Notes under the pieces: model-generated
Told to the model about the DNA's origin: nothing
Databases searched by the model: none
Seen by the model: the letters and a program-made list of their open reading frames with translations, nothing else
Assembly: GCA_964019135.1 (NCBI GenBank)
Contig: OZ025261.1
Location: 30,116,029 to 30,180,028, forward strand
Length of the DNA stretch: 64,000 bases
From: Arenicola marina
Lineage: Eukaryota > Annelida > Polychaeta > Arenicolidae
Direction: 5' to 3'
In this document: positions 21,801 to 33,732 of the stretch, one piece after another
Numbering within the stretch: the stretch's first letter is position 1
Layout: every line of letters begins with the position of its first letter
Program-made: the position numbers and the translations under genes

Positions 21801-23885
21801 ACGGCAAAAGTTGCTTGTATACTTGTGAACACCAGACCTCGAATCGCTTCATCTCGTGATAAGAGCCCACAACCATTCACCGGGTCTATACTCCGTCAGT
21901 TAAACCCACCGACGGGGAGCCGGTAATGTCGGGTCGCGCCACAGCGTCCGATAGTGGTACTAAAGCGATGATTTACATTGTATTTCATTCCTCGGAAGAG
22001 ATTCCATGTAAGAGCTCCATTGCATTGGATGTGTTGGCCCTCGCAGTGACCCGGCCCCCGCTGTTATATACGGTGTGACTGGGACATTTCGGGCTCTGTA
22101 TTATCGCCCGGCTACCAACACGTGGCCACCACGTGCCGCTCTTAGGTCTGTTGACCTACAGTGGCCAGACAACTGATCGGTAACCGCCACGCTGTAGCAC
22201 CATCACAGCCATCCTAGACGACCCGTATCTGTCTCAAATACGGGTTCTCTCATACTCAATCTTGGTTTACTTTTCAGATAGTTTTCAATGCATAATGTAT
22301 AGGTCTGCCGGGTTTAGATTTTTTTTAAATTACGGCGTTGAGGGACAGAGCGGCAGACGGTCGCTTAATTTTGGATGGCGCCAACTGTTCCACATGTTAT
22401 GGTCGGGGACAGAGACCTCCGATTGACTTGCGACCGGGCAGGGGTGGAGATTCACACCAAATGTGGGCTACAGCTGTTGCACTTGTGACTAGAAAGGTGG
22501 GCCTTCACGCTCGAGCAACAGGTGGGGGTATGGGCAAGGGGCAGTGAGTGGTTTGGAGGTGGGGGGGGGGCGGTGGCAGGGAGAAGACCCACTGGACCCT
22601 CCGATGCCTAAAGCTTAGGGATCCATTGACTCCCCGATTTAAACCATGTTCGGGGTCACGCCGTTGCCCCGTTTGTTCACATTTAATTATTGTCCAAAGT
22701 AATGTCTTTGGCCAGCTCAAGCGGCTGCTTATGCAAGCGTCTCGCGTAAAATGAAGATTTCATGTTTGTCATCCCACAGATATCTGTCCGGTTCCCATTG
22801 TTGCGGTGTTACCCACACCTCATACAAAACCACTAAAATTTCGAGGCCCTGAGCTATAGCTATTTCGTTACAATATGAATTAAGGTGATATAGTTAACCA
22901 TCATTAACGAATAAGACATTGTGTGATGTGCGGCATCGGTATATACATACACGCTGACGCCTCTGACTATTTCTGACCCCCTCCCCTCGAAGAACTACAA
23001 ACTTTGTCATTGGGCAACGTGACTTCTCCAATTCGGCGGTGGTGGGAATCCAGGGCCAGATCTGCCTGTAAAAGTGCCACGTGGTTTAGTGTTATTATAG
23101 GCCTTTTCATTAACATATAGCATACAGATCAACCACTTGGTTGCCCGCCTGCCACACCTCCATATTACACAGTAATAAGTACGCTTGTTCCCCGCCTCAG
23201 TTAGAAAAAATAGGCCAATTTCTATATTAAGCAATACATGGTAGAAATATTCCTCGCTTAAAGTAGGCTAGTTCTCGCGTTCCCCATCCTCTACGAGGGC
23301 TCAGGCCAGAGGAAACCGAGCGCCCCCTAGGACATGGAGCTTGTCTGATGCCTGGTGACTGGTTCCTGGTGCCATTAATTCACATCATGGCTGCTGTAGA
23401 AGGTCATGGCATGAGGCCTGAGCCACATTCTGTCGTGTTACTGCTATATTAAGGCTGGTTCAGGTTACCAACGCCTTGGAAATGCGATTGTCAATGGCGC
23501 ATAAACGTCTTCCACCGCCAGAGGTCGCTCGCGCTTCTCACCGGACATCAGTATGAACGCAGTGACCTCTGCCGGAAAATCTGCTCAACCGTCTCTCTGC
23601 TGCCCGATTTTTGGCAAGTACTTGTACTTGGCGAGACCTTCAGTATTTGAGTACTTGAGTACATGAGTTCTGGAGTAGTTGCATGCGTACAAATTTGTCA
23701 AACAGCAGCGATGAATTTGGTCAGTTTGATAACAAGATGTTAAAGTTACTCACGCAGAAATTTTCTCCCTGAATAATGATTCATGATTGTTTCATAGAAA
23801 CGACCGTTCGATTTATGTCAATACTAACACCTTAATATATGCATGCATTTTTACATCTATCTAGATTTTAGAGACAAAAGAGCGT
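18874..23885. other. non-coding stretch, no gene seen
   Basis: Small open frames only. Notable contents are 20 consecutive C at 20468-20487, C-rich sequence at 20566-20650 and 20930-20950, and CTCF-like sites near 20867-20880 (minus), 23318-23332 (minus) and 23513-23529 (plus). The 5' end and promoter of the FMRFamide gene may lie in the right part of this stretch but cannot be pointed to. Confidence 0.45.
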
Positions 23886-24013
23886 CAACAATGCCCACAG
23901 TTTGATGACGTAGTACCCAACAATGCCCGCAGGTTGATGACGTAGTACCCAACAATGCCCGCAGGTTGATGACGTAGTACCCAACAATGCCCGCAGTTTG
24001 ATGACGTAGTACC
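23886..24013. repeat. 32-bp tandem repeat x 4
   Basis: Four near-identical units start CAACAATGCCCGCAG and end GATGACGTAGTACC. Each holds TGACGTAG, similar to a CRE/ATF half site. The fourth is followed by a degraded start of a fifth. Confidence 0.9.
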
Positions 24014-25605
24014 CAACAACGCCCCCTTTTCGCGCAGTACCTTTACCAGTCTGACAAACACGGTCTTTAAAAGACCATCTAATTTGTAGATTTGTAAACT
24101 GTATCATTGTCTTTTTGCAATAAGAGATGCATACGTTCCTTATGGAACCAAATGCTGCATGAAAGCTTTAAAGTTGAATATCTAGCTGTTTTGCTGTTTT
24201 TGAATGTCAATTTTGCCTTTAAGAACACAAACCTAAGGCCTTCAGGTTTATCACAAACTATAAACGCCTATAACATCCAGCACCAATCATCTGCCAATGA
24301 CCAAAACAATCTTGAATTCTCCCTCCACAAAAGTAAAATTTGTGCCTCTTGTGAAGCGTCCTAAACGTGTGTACACATGTTGTTTATCGGTCCCAGCCCC
24401 AAACAATATGTTGACACTGTGTGCGGAATGTTTGAACTATAAAGTCAGCAGGTGCTCAAAAGCGAGGGGCGGGGGTGGAAACCAGGTTTAAATGGCCGTT
24501 TCCTCGCTTTTCTCGATCGTTGACACATCGAACAACCTTTTATATGCCACAAACACCTATTCAGACACTCCCGAAAATAATATTCAGATCACGAACCTTG
24601 CAAGGAGGCCACCCTGTTAGTTCCAGTCCAGGTTTTTATTTTCCTAACTGTACATTTTACTTTAAACATTTTAAGTAAATGGTGGGTACCATGAAAAAAT
24701 AATTAAGACATTTAGGATGGTTGACCCGGGCTAAGACCTGTTTGTTAAGAAGCCCCACCGCCCCCCCGCCCACCGCGACCGCCCCCTACCTTTGTTAGGA
24801 GCAACTCATCTCCTCGAGTCTCAACAGGAAATCATTACTTTTTCATAGGCCCCCCACCCCCCACCGATAGACGAAGCGGTCACTGCACTGAAAGAGGAGC
24901 CCCCACCCCCCTTCCCTCCCCCACTCAACGCCCCTTTTGGAAATCCTAGGTTGATTCATGCTGTGCACTTTGTCCTGTGTACAAATCTGCTGTAAGTCTA
25001 GAAATATGACCAAAATAATGAATTATATATTTCACGAGTAGTTATTTTGAACATGAGGACCCGGCCCCCTGGCTGACCAGCCTCGCCACCTGGTTCTTCA
25101 TCTCTGTCATCATTATAATATACACGCGCTTCCACTGGATTTATGCGCAACACAACCACTTGGGACCCTCTGCTAACATCTCAAATTATGAGAATTCTCC
25201 TCCCGTGTTCCCCATATTATCGCCCACTATCGTGCTTATTTGGTTCCTCTCCTGCCGTCTTTGGTCGGCCCGCCGTCTTTGGTCGGCCCGCCGTCCACCG
25301 TGCGTTGTCTAAGCCAACGTCCTCGATAAGAGAATGCCATCTCCACCACCACCGCCACCACCAACCCCACCCTGACGGGACATCCTCTGTAGACCCTCTA
25401 CACACACACACACACAGACACACACCTTCCCAGTCTTCCATCTTCTAAACTCCGCAGCAAACTCATGCAATATGGAGTGCGAGCCAATTTGCGAGTGGCG
25501 GTAACAGCTTAACACGATTGGCGAGGGGCAGGGGGCACAGGAAACCGGCAGGACTGAGGGTGGCGGAGAGGGAGGACGGGGGAGAGAAAGGGCGAGATTG
25601 TGGTG
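24014..25605. other. non-coding stretch, no gene seen
   Basis: No gene is seen. C-rich blocks lie at 24755-24790 and 24848-24925, a direct duplication of CGTCTTTGGTCGGCCCGC at about 25254-25292, and a CA-rich simple repeat at about 25402-25428. Confidence 0.45.
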
Positions 25606-25609
25606 TCGG

Positions 25610-25795
25610 GGAGGGTGAAGGTAAGAGCGACGATGAGGGTGAGGGTGAGAGCGACGATGAGGGTGAGGGTGAGAGCGACGATGAGGGTGAGAGCGACGAT
25701 GAGGGTGAGGGTGAGGGTGCGGGTGAGGGTGAGGGTGAGGGTGAGGGTGAGAGCGACGATGAGGGTGAGGGTGAGGGTGAGGGTGAGAGCGACGA

Positions 25796-25827
<32 letters not shown>

Positions 25828-25842
25828 AGAGCGACGATGAAG

Positions 25843-25875
<33 letters not shown>

Positions 25876-26110
25876 AGAGCGACGATGAGGGTGAGGATGA
25901 AGGTGAGGATGAGGGCGCGGGCGAGGGTTAGGGTGAAGGTGAGGGTTGGTTAGGGTTAGGGTCAGGGTCAGAGTCAGGGTCAGGGTCAGGGTTCAGGGTC
26001 AGGGTTCAGGATCAGGGTAAGAGTGAGGGTCAGGGTAAGAGTGAGGGTCGGGGTTTAGGGTGAGCGTGAGGGTCCGGGGGAGGGTGAGCGTGAGGGTGAG
26101 GGGTAGCGGT
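25610..26110. repeat. degenerate hexamer array (GGGTGA/GGGTCA/TTAGGG-like)
   Basis: Repeats of GAGGGT are interspersed with a 12-bp GAGAGCGACGAT insert about seven times (25625-25895). They pass into GGTTAGGGTTAGGGTCAGGG and then GGGTCA/GGGTAA units to about 26110. The Glu/Gly- and Arg/Val-rich open frames across it (25518-25931, 25600-25953) are by-products of a 6-bp period. Confidence 0.85.
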
Positions 26111-29100
26111 CGCTGGGGTGGGTGCTAAGCAATGCAGCACAGAGGAACCGCAGTGCGCCTCAAAGACGAGCAGTAGGGAGGAGAAAGAAAGACGTCAGGT
26201 GGTGACGATTGAGAAAAGAAAAAAGTGAAAATGAAAAACATCTATGCAAATGCGAGGTGCGAAAACCAAATGGTGAGAGGAATATAAAGATGCAAACGAG
26301 GAGACAGCCTCGTAAAAAAATGCATGTATGTTTACACAAACGAGGGGAAGTAATTGGCGAGAGTACAAAGGGCAATGATGAGCAGGTAGAAAGTAGAATG
26401 AAGGTAGGCATAGGGGTGTAGGTAAGGGGCAGGCCCCTTGCTGCCGACTTACCCTTCACCTAGGTAGGAGTTGGACATAACAGTGCCCTGAGGTACAATT
26501 CGAGCCTCATAGGGGGACTTTGTGCGACGGCTGAGCAGGTTAAAATCTCTTAATGCTCCAAGGACACGATGCAAACAGTTTCTGGGCTTAGATTGCTGTT
26601 TTTTTTCCATGGTGATGTCTCCCTTCCTTGTCGCCTTCGGTTACGGACTTATTGTCGAGTGCTCGGCTTTCTGATGGTGATGCGATTTCCCGGAAGAGGT
26701 AGGCAAATGGACGAGAGGAAGGGTTTCACGGAATGGGGGAAAGGGGGCGGGGTGGTGGTGGGGGGGGGGGTCAATGGACAGCCTTATAAACTCAAGATGG
26801 TGGTGGAGGGGAGACGGCGGAGGTAAATTGATCTGGCGGGTTAGAGCAAAAAGAGGTTAGCTAGAACTGGAGGAAGAGGTGAGGGAGGGAGAGAAGGGGG
26901 AGGAGGAGGAGGAGAATGGAGATGATGAAGAGGAGGAGGGGAAGGAGGGGGAGGATGTACGGGGAGGCGTATCAGGAGCAGGGAAAGATGGGGGAGGGGG
27001 ATGAGGGGGGGGGGAGGAGGGCAGGTCCATTGGGATGTCTGATCGGTAAGACGTTTGCTGGTGTCTGCCAAGGGTCTTTCGCCCTTTTAAAAACACTCGC
27101 AAACCACCGGTGGCGACGGCTGGTGGCGACTCACTCACTCAATGGACAGAGACTCGCACCACAATATATTTTCATATCTGTCATCACGGTCGCAGCCTAG
27201 CCGGCCTTTATTAGATCTTGGCGTGATCATAACAATCAAGTCATGTGGTCACGGCAACGCCATCTAGCGGCAGAGGGTGGATGTTTGTAACGGGGCGGGG
27301 GTGGAGTGGGAAAGGGAGAGCGGAATGATCTTACTGCGGTGGAAGGGCGGGATTAGGGAGGACGGGGGAGTGGGAATTGTTGTGGATGGAGTTGTCGAGG
27401 GGGGTGGGGTGGTAGTTATGGGGTGGTAAAAGGCCCAGGACCTGCCGAATTTCATCCCACCAGACATTAGCCTTGATCATCAGTGTCTGGCCGCATGGGG
27501 AAGTCATTGGAAGCATTTTATCGCGGCACACACCGTGTAGTATTACCCGCGGAGGCACTACTGGCCCCAGCGGGACCCACACCCATATCAATCCATCTAC
27601 CTCCCCCCTCCCTCCCTCCCAACCTCCCCTCTACCCCCAGGTCACCTGTCACTCTCACCTCTAACCCTTCCTCTTTTCCGTTCTGTACCGATTTTCTTAT
27701 CTCTTTTTTTGGGCTCTTTTTTTGCTGAGGGGGGGGGGGTTGCTTTTGATGTCCTGCTTGACTCCTCCAGACGGCGCCACTCAACTGGTTCCCACTATTA
27801 AGCTGGTTCCCCTCCAATAAGCTGATTCCTCGTCAATAACCTGGTTCCGCGCATATCAGCTGGTATCAAGAGCTATCTGGCGAGCACTAGCCTCCGAATC
27901 AAAGACTTACTTAGGCTGTACTCTTTTTCTGCTAAAGTATTTCGCTGGATCTGGATTCATTTCTTTAATTTTGAATAAGACAAAGAAACTAACATTTAGA
28001 TTGGACTAACTTAAAAAAAATTGCCGTTTTTATAGCATTTGAAATCTGCCGTAATATTCCATTATTCGGTAAACCAATCGGTACTATAGTGAATTTTAGG
28101 CGCAACTAAGCTTCAAAGTCATACGTAATTGGTGTTTCAATGACTTTATCTTGGGACCAAAGTTAGATACCACTGTCCGTATGTCCCGCGTTGGATTGTG
28201 ACCCCTGACCTTAAAAAAAACCCGTCTAACTCTCTTTTCCAGATAATGCGGTAATTGCACCAGATCCTACCTGAAATCAGGTGACAGAATGCGAAAGTCT
28301 TCATGGAGAGATTGTCAATCAAATTCTTGCCCCCCCCCACCCCTCCCCCCTCACCAATGACATCAACCAATTCATTGTTCGTCGTTAATGTGACAGGTAT
28401 TTTTGCAGCTGTCTCCACCCACAAATAGCTGATTGACACAGTGGGATAACGTCATTCACAAAGAACAAAGGAGTTCCGACAATCTAATCTTACGTGCTCT
28501 AGTGAAATTTGTCTACTTCGCCAACACTTCGCAGGAATCATTGTCGCAGCTGAGAGCCGACTATGCTGTGGGTTTTGTTTTATTTTGGGTTCTTTTTCTT
28601 TGTTCGCGGAGGAAACTAATGACTGGTGTCGTAAACCGGCGGAATAGGTATGGGGTGTTGTATCTTTTCGGGACCGCTACTGTCGTCTGTGGGTTTCCGC
28701 GGCCGTAAAGCCTCGTTAAGGGAGGCAAAGCGCAATACCGTTGAGGGAAACGCGACAAAGACTGACCGATAAATTCCAGGGTGCCTTTTTCTCACGTCAC
28801 GCGGTACAGCTCCACAAACCTTCATACGGAGAATGAATTTGATTAGTAATTGATAACGACGCAGTGTCCCAGCATGCAACGCGACCCATCAGGGAGGCGG
28901 TAGCGGAAGTACCGCTGTAAGGGTAAGGGATGGGGGGATAGTTATGGACGGGTGTTACGGAATGGGTGATGGTGATGGGTGGGGTGGTGGTAGGGGTTGT
29001 GTGGAGGAGGGGGTAGGGGAGTTTGAGGAGGGTGGGAGACAGAGGGGATCGAGTGTGCTGTGGGTCCTAGTCGATATGCACATGTCTTTGAGGATGAATC

Positions 29101-30270
29101 TGGTTTGGGAAGAGGGAGGTAAGTGGTCCTGATGGGCTGGGTAGCTAACGTGATCTGGAAACTGGCTTAAGTCCCAGGCCCACTGCATCCTAGCCCTCCC
29201 CCGGCTCATTTCAAGGAGAAGGGATGAGGGGTGGGGGCTAAGGGAGAGGGGGGGGGGGTATCCGGAGAGAGGGAGGAGGTCAGAGGGCAACGTGAGTGGA
29301 TCACGGTGACCAACTGCCGAAGGTGAAGGTACCTGGGTCACATGACCGTGAGATCTGGGCCCGGTCCCCAGCTGTAACCTCCAACTTTCACCGTCAAACG
29401 ACACCGCGTGACCCCCCGCGGAAACGGAGCGGCAACTCGCGTGACACAAACGAGATTTGGCGTGACAACATGGGGTTGACTCAGACAACCATATAAATGA
29501 TTAATATACATAGTGGTTACGTATTACATGTTAAACATAAATAATTAATAATAAGAACTATAATTTATTTATATATTTTATAGATATATGGGTTTATGGA
29601 ATATATACACCAAAAGTAGTTACGAGATGGCAGAGACGATTTGCCGATATATCGAAGACAAATCACGTCGCTTACTTAAGTCGAATTTTATTTTACCTTA
29701 TTGTTCAAAGTAAACCTTGAACACGGGATCTTTTCAATTCCATTTTGCACCTTTTGCCAAGTGTATGTGAATAAGTAAACCAGTAGATCAGTTTTATAAT
29801 ATTTCATCGAAATCGCGCACCTTTTTTGCAAATAAACCTTAAGCGATGTACTGGCCAATGGGAGCAGAAAATGTGATGTTTTAATCACACATACAACGCA
29901 TATTAATGTAAATGACATTGTCCACACAAAGATAGCAGTAAGTTTGTTGAGACTAGTAATAATCGTTGTATGAGGCTTATGGCGTTGCTCGAAATAAACA
30001 GTCCTTAAACTGTAGAAGTTAACTTGCAAAGCATAGCTACGGGCTCGTATCTCAGCGAAAAACGTGTTGTACGGAGCTAAAATACGAAAATAAAAAGCCC
30101 CATTCTGAGAAATCTTTGACGCTTGCGAACGCATTATTTATGGTCTAAGTAAATCCAGAAAATATACGAAACTAAATTCGGTGAATGTTTAGACCTTGAC
30201 TCCTACTGAATTGCGTATTAACTTTAATAAACGTGCCTTTATTGAGGTCCATTGCGGTCGTGCCGCATAC
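26111..30270. other. gene-poor stretch with G/C homopolymers
   Basis: No convincing gene. G-rich tracts lie at 26740-26770, 26880-27030, 27290-27410 and 28925-29040, a C-rich tract at 28328-28352, and a CTCF-like site on the minus strand at 27257-27273 (CTGCCGCTAGATGGCG). Four direct copies of a CTGGTTCC-type motif (AAGCTGGTTCC, AAGCTGATTCC, AACCTGGTTCC) occur at about 27782-27850. The 148-codon frame at 29688-30134 (-) has no recognisable feature. Confidence 0.45.
27257..27273 (-). promoter_or_regulatory. CTCF-like motif
   Basis: The minus strand reads CTGCCGCTAGATGGCG, the best single resemblance to the conserved CTCF core in this window. Functional status is unknown. Confidence 0.4.
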
Positions 30271-30465
30271 CTGATAGGAAGAGAAACCGGATATAACACC
30301 AGCGTAAGATCTCGGAGGGAAATAGATGGCTGAGATGTGAATCAGTGTGGGCGGGGGAAGATAAAGGACAAAGGCTCCGGCTGATAGGCCAAAGCTTTCT
30401 TCAACCAAGGCGCGGAATGAGGCGTTCCTTTCCCCGTTACGGCTAAATTTCCCCAAGGGTTCCAT
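30271..30465 (-). CDS. weak candidate first coding exon, unrecognised
   Basis: ATG at 30465 sits in a good start context (AGCCATGG) and opens 65 codons that end exactly at a strong donor, TATCAG|GTATGC, in phase 0. The reading begins MEPLGKFSRNGERNASFRAL and includes LYLPPPTLIHISAIYFPP. No partner exon was identified downstream and no family is recognised. A chance open frame beside a chance donor cannot be excluded. Confidence 0.25.
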
Positions 30466-31508
30466 GGCTAAGATTGACGGCCGGGGTTCTCGGTAAGTAA
30501 CAGGTAAGATAGGACCCGTATGGCCAAGGAATACCCGCCCACGGCCTTCACTTCCCGTCCTCAGTGCAATGCCTTGACCAATTGGTTGAGTAGCTTGCGT
30601 CCATCTTGTTTTAGTTTAGCCCATTTCGGCTTTCTTTCGAAGTTGTGGGGTCACTATGCGGCGAGGGAATATTTCCGCCTGGTGTTATTCTTCGGGTTGG
30701 GGTGTCTTCATCCATTATTCGACCTCCGGACACTATCTCATCGATAGATTTCCGCAACATGTGGTCTATTTGTGAGATTTGTGGCTCTCGTCCAGCGCTG
30801 AGCCTATGTTGTATGGTCCTAGGCACACAAGGATTCCGACGTTTGAATGGTATTATGAGATATGTAGCAACGCCATGAACCCTATATGAAGTGTGGTGTA
30901 AAGGTCCCCACACCGGGCAGTGAAAAGATCATACAAATACATGGCAATAGTCATCGACTGGCAAATACAACTCTCACCCCATTCTCACCGCCCCCCCCCC
31001 CCCCCCCACCAAACGCCGCCCCCTACCCCCATACTCATAGTCCCAAAGGCTGTTCAGGACAATAGTAGTAGAGATCGTTCTTTTATCCGATATCTCCGTT
31101 TACTTAATCGTAACGATGAGCAAGGACAAACCATGGCTGGGACCAGGACCCAGAACTAGTAGTCAACTGTCCCATTCCATACATAGAACTACTGGAAATA
31201 AGCCAATGGTACAGAATGCTATTTTTTAGTGGATATCCCGAACTGGGAGAGTGTACTACACCCCCATCCCCCTCCCTCACACCCCCCCCCCCCCTCAACC
31301 ATCATTGTCCTCCCGCGTCTCTCTGTATGTAAGCCGGTGGAGGAATTCAATTTCTCATCCTCTGTCCAATTTTCGTCGACACATAATCGGCGGGGAATGG
31401 CGAATGAGAAACCGTTTATTATTTACGATAAACCTCCATCAGATTACAGAATTCCTGCCTGACGGCCCCCACAATAATATCGCGCACTTTTTTATGACAA
31501 ACGGCATC

Positions 31509-31560
31509 GCAATATCTTCCCCTCCCTGGTGGACCTGCCCACCAGGGAGGGGGATATTGC
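31509..31560. repeat. hairpin-forming inverted repeat
   Basis: The arm 31509-31532 (GCAATATC...CTCCCTGGTGG) pairs with 31539-31560 (CCACCAGGGAG...GATATTGC) around a 6-base loop, with a two-base bulge. The stem is about 22 bp. It may be a small foldback element or an extruding palindrome. Confidence 0.8.
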
Positions 31561-31649
31561 GCTGATAGAAGCCCCCGCCACTCCCCCCCCCCCCCGCTAC
31601 CTACCCCAACTCACATTAAATGAGCAGCGCTTCCCTATCTACATCTAGA

Positions 31650-32075
31650 ACCAAGGGGGTTGTATATTCACTAATATGAACCCAACCCCCTATTAAAACA
31701 GATTTTGATTTCTTCAAATCAACGGGTTGGTTGGTGCACAGTGGTGGGGGGGGGGCATTTAATTGTGGTTTCCTCCTGTAAACCCACATAGCTTGAGATG
31801 TCCCCTAGCCTCCCTCCCCTGTCTACCGCTTCCCTGTTCCCATTCACACGACACCCCTCCCCCAAAGGGTGGTGTATATACACGAATATGAACCCAACAG
31901 TTTTGATTTCTTCAAATTGGTTGGTGGAAGGAGGGGGGGGGGGGCGGGACGGATAAATTTCCTTTAAATTGTGCTCGCCTCTCTTAACCTCCAATTGCTT
32001 GAGCCGTCCCGGCATGCTCCCCTTCCATATTTCTGCTTCTCTCCCTACCCCTTCCCCTCTCACACTCACCCCCTC
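31650..32075. repeat. diverged tandem duplication, about 212 bp x 2
   Basis: AATATGAACCCAAC, GATTTCTTCAAAT and GGTTGGTTGG/GTTGGTGG followed by a G run recur with an offset of about 212 bp (31673 against 31885). Both units continue into CTTGAG..GTCCC and a C-rich end. Confidence 0.6.
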
Positions 32076-32189
32076 CCCGGCCTTCCCTCTCTGCCCGTGA
32101 TCTCACAGTGACAATGTATATTGAGGTATTGCACGAGACTGGCATAGATATGCATCTGATGCCAATGGATGCTGGTCGTAAAAAGGGGA

Positions 32190-32400
32190 GTACCCCAAGC
32201 ACAGGTGGTAAGCAGACAGAGCGGCAGGACGCGGGTTCGCGCCCCGGGGGGTTGGGGTGGGAGGGGGGGGGCACTGTTATTCGAATCTGGTGGGGTTCCG
32301 CGTGTGCCCCTTGATGCCTGAGGGAGCGGACAATTGTGAGGAAAAAGATGCTCCTATAGAGCGGATATTTAAAAACTGGCGTTCGTAGGGGGGGGGGGGC
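32190..32400 (-). repeat. dispersed repeat, relative of 49535-49690
   Basis: Read on the minus strand it contains ATCCGCTCTATAGGAGCAT, CCGCTCCCTCAGGC, CACCAGATT and GGGGCGCGAACCC. The plus strand at 49535-49690 shows the same order (CCGCTCTATAGGAGTAT, CCGCTCTCTCAGGC, CACCAGATT, GGGTTCGCCCCC). The GGTTCGCGCCCC block (plus, about 32233) resembles a tRNA B box, hinting at a tRNA-derived SINE, but no matching A box at normal distance is clear. Confidence 0.5.
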
Positions 32401-33519
32401 TCGGGCTTCATAGAGCGGGTTGCAGGGAATAAATACCCCTTCCGAGCGGATTTTGGCCGTCAATGCCCCGACCGAGCTGTGTTTGGCGGGGAGAAAGGGG
32501 GGGGGGGCTTAACCGAGGACCCCACCCCCTCGCCCACAACAATGTATTAAATACGCCCTCCTCCCAAGGGGTTCGCGCCCTGCTCAAGACACCTCCATCT
32601 GAGGCAAGCTTTATTCAGCCCCCATGTCATTGTCATCATTGAAAGGAGGTCTCAGACCGCGGACCAGTTTAGCTTTGATGTGCAAAAAACATAATTTAAT
32701 TCACTCGAAACATTGTACTCCACTCGCATAGCTGCTGCGTGGACTACTGGTCAAGGAATATTGCGCAATGAATCATCCTCATTCGAACGCGGAATCACCC
32801 ATTGAATCTTCATTCAGATTCGGTGCAATGAATAATGAGATATTGCAGCATTCCAAATAGAATACGTATTTTTGCAATGATTCAATCCATATCTCTTCGC
32901 ATACGTGTAGAGAGCAAGTGGTGGCAAGGAAGCTCATTCCCCAATACTCTCGCTATCTGATTTGTCCGATCTAACGCATGTGGAAGAGCGTTTTGAGGCA
33001 CATAATTGGATAAAGGCGACAGTGGCATCAGTGAATGATTGACAGCCTGGATCGGTCTATTGCCAATCATAGCGGATGGTAGGTACCACATGATTGGAAA
33101 ATTTCTATTTTCGTGCTCATGGGTTTTTTAATCTCACTACTATCTTTGTATACTGAGACTACTGCGAATATGGCGATATTTTATATTTTTCTACATATAC
33201 AATGTATGTGCGGTGCTATTAAAGAGCAGATAGACGTTGAACTGTAATTCTTATTATTATTGTTATTATTATTATTCATGCTTTGTGCTTACAAACCTGG
33301 TGTCTGACTGGCTTACATCCGAGAGGGTTTTGTCCGGCATTTTTCGTGTTATCGGTGCACTGGGGACCGCTCAAAAAATATAATTATATAAAGTACCTAA
33401 AAAAAGTAAGAGCCATGCTACCGAGAAATAAAACCATTACATGACGATGCTTCACCACAAGGGGAATGCATGATAAGAGAAAGTGCGCTAGATCATGGGT
33501 CTGCAAGGACTAAATGGCG
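32401..33519. other. non-coding stretch, no gene seen
   Basis: No gene seen. A GGTTCGCGCCCTG block near 32571 recalls the SINE-like repeat to its left, and a TTA simple repeat lies at about 33247-33276. Confidence 0.4.
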
Positions 33520-33732
33520 AGCAGCAACACAGGCATATTTGAAAAATCGACATTCGATATTGACCCAAAAATTCCGACACTGAGGATTTGAAAAAGCGAC
33601 GTCGACACAGATGTGGAATTTTAGATTAAAAAAACGACACTGAACGTCGTGAAAAATTAACATTTGACACATAGAATTTTAAAAAATCGACACTGGACAC
33701 TGGACCCCCTACCCCCACCCCCTTCCAGACCC
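33520..33732 (-). repeat. dispersed repeat, inverted copy of 37737-37960
   Basis: The reverse complement of this segment aligns along its length with 37737-37960: AGTGTCGATTTTT, ACGACGTTC, TTTTTCAAAT(CC), TGTCAGAATTT-like and CGCTTTTTCAAATAT blocks occur in the same order. Internally it is made of short diverged units with GACAC and runs of A. Confidence 0.7.

Noticed and set aside
25518..25953. Glu/Gly-rich and Arg/Val-rich open frames
   Set aside because: They are by-products of a 6-bp repeat read in two frames.
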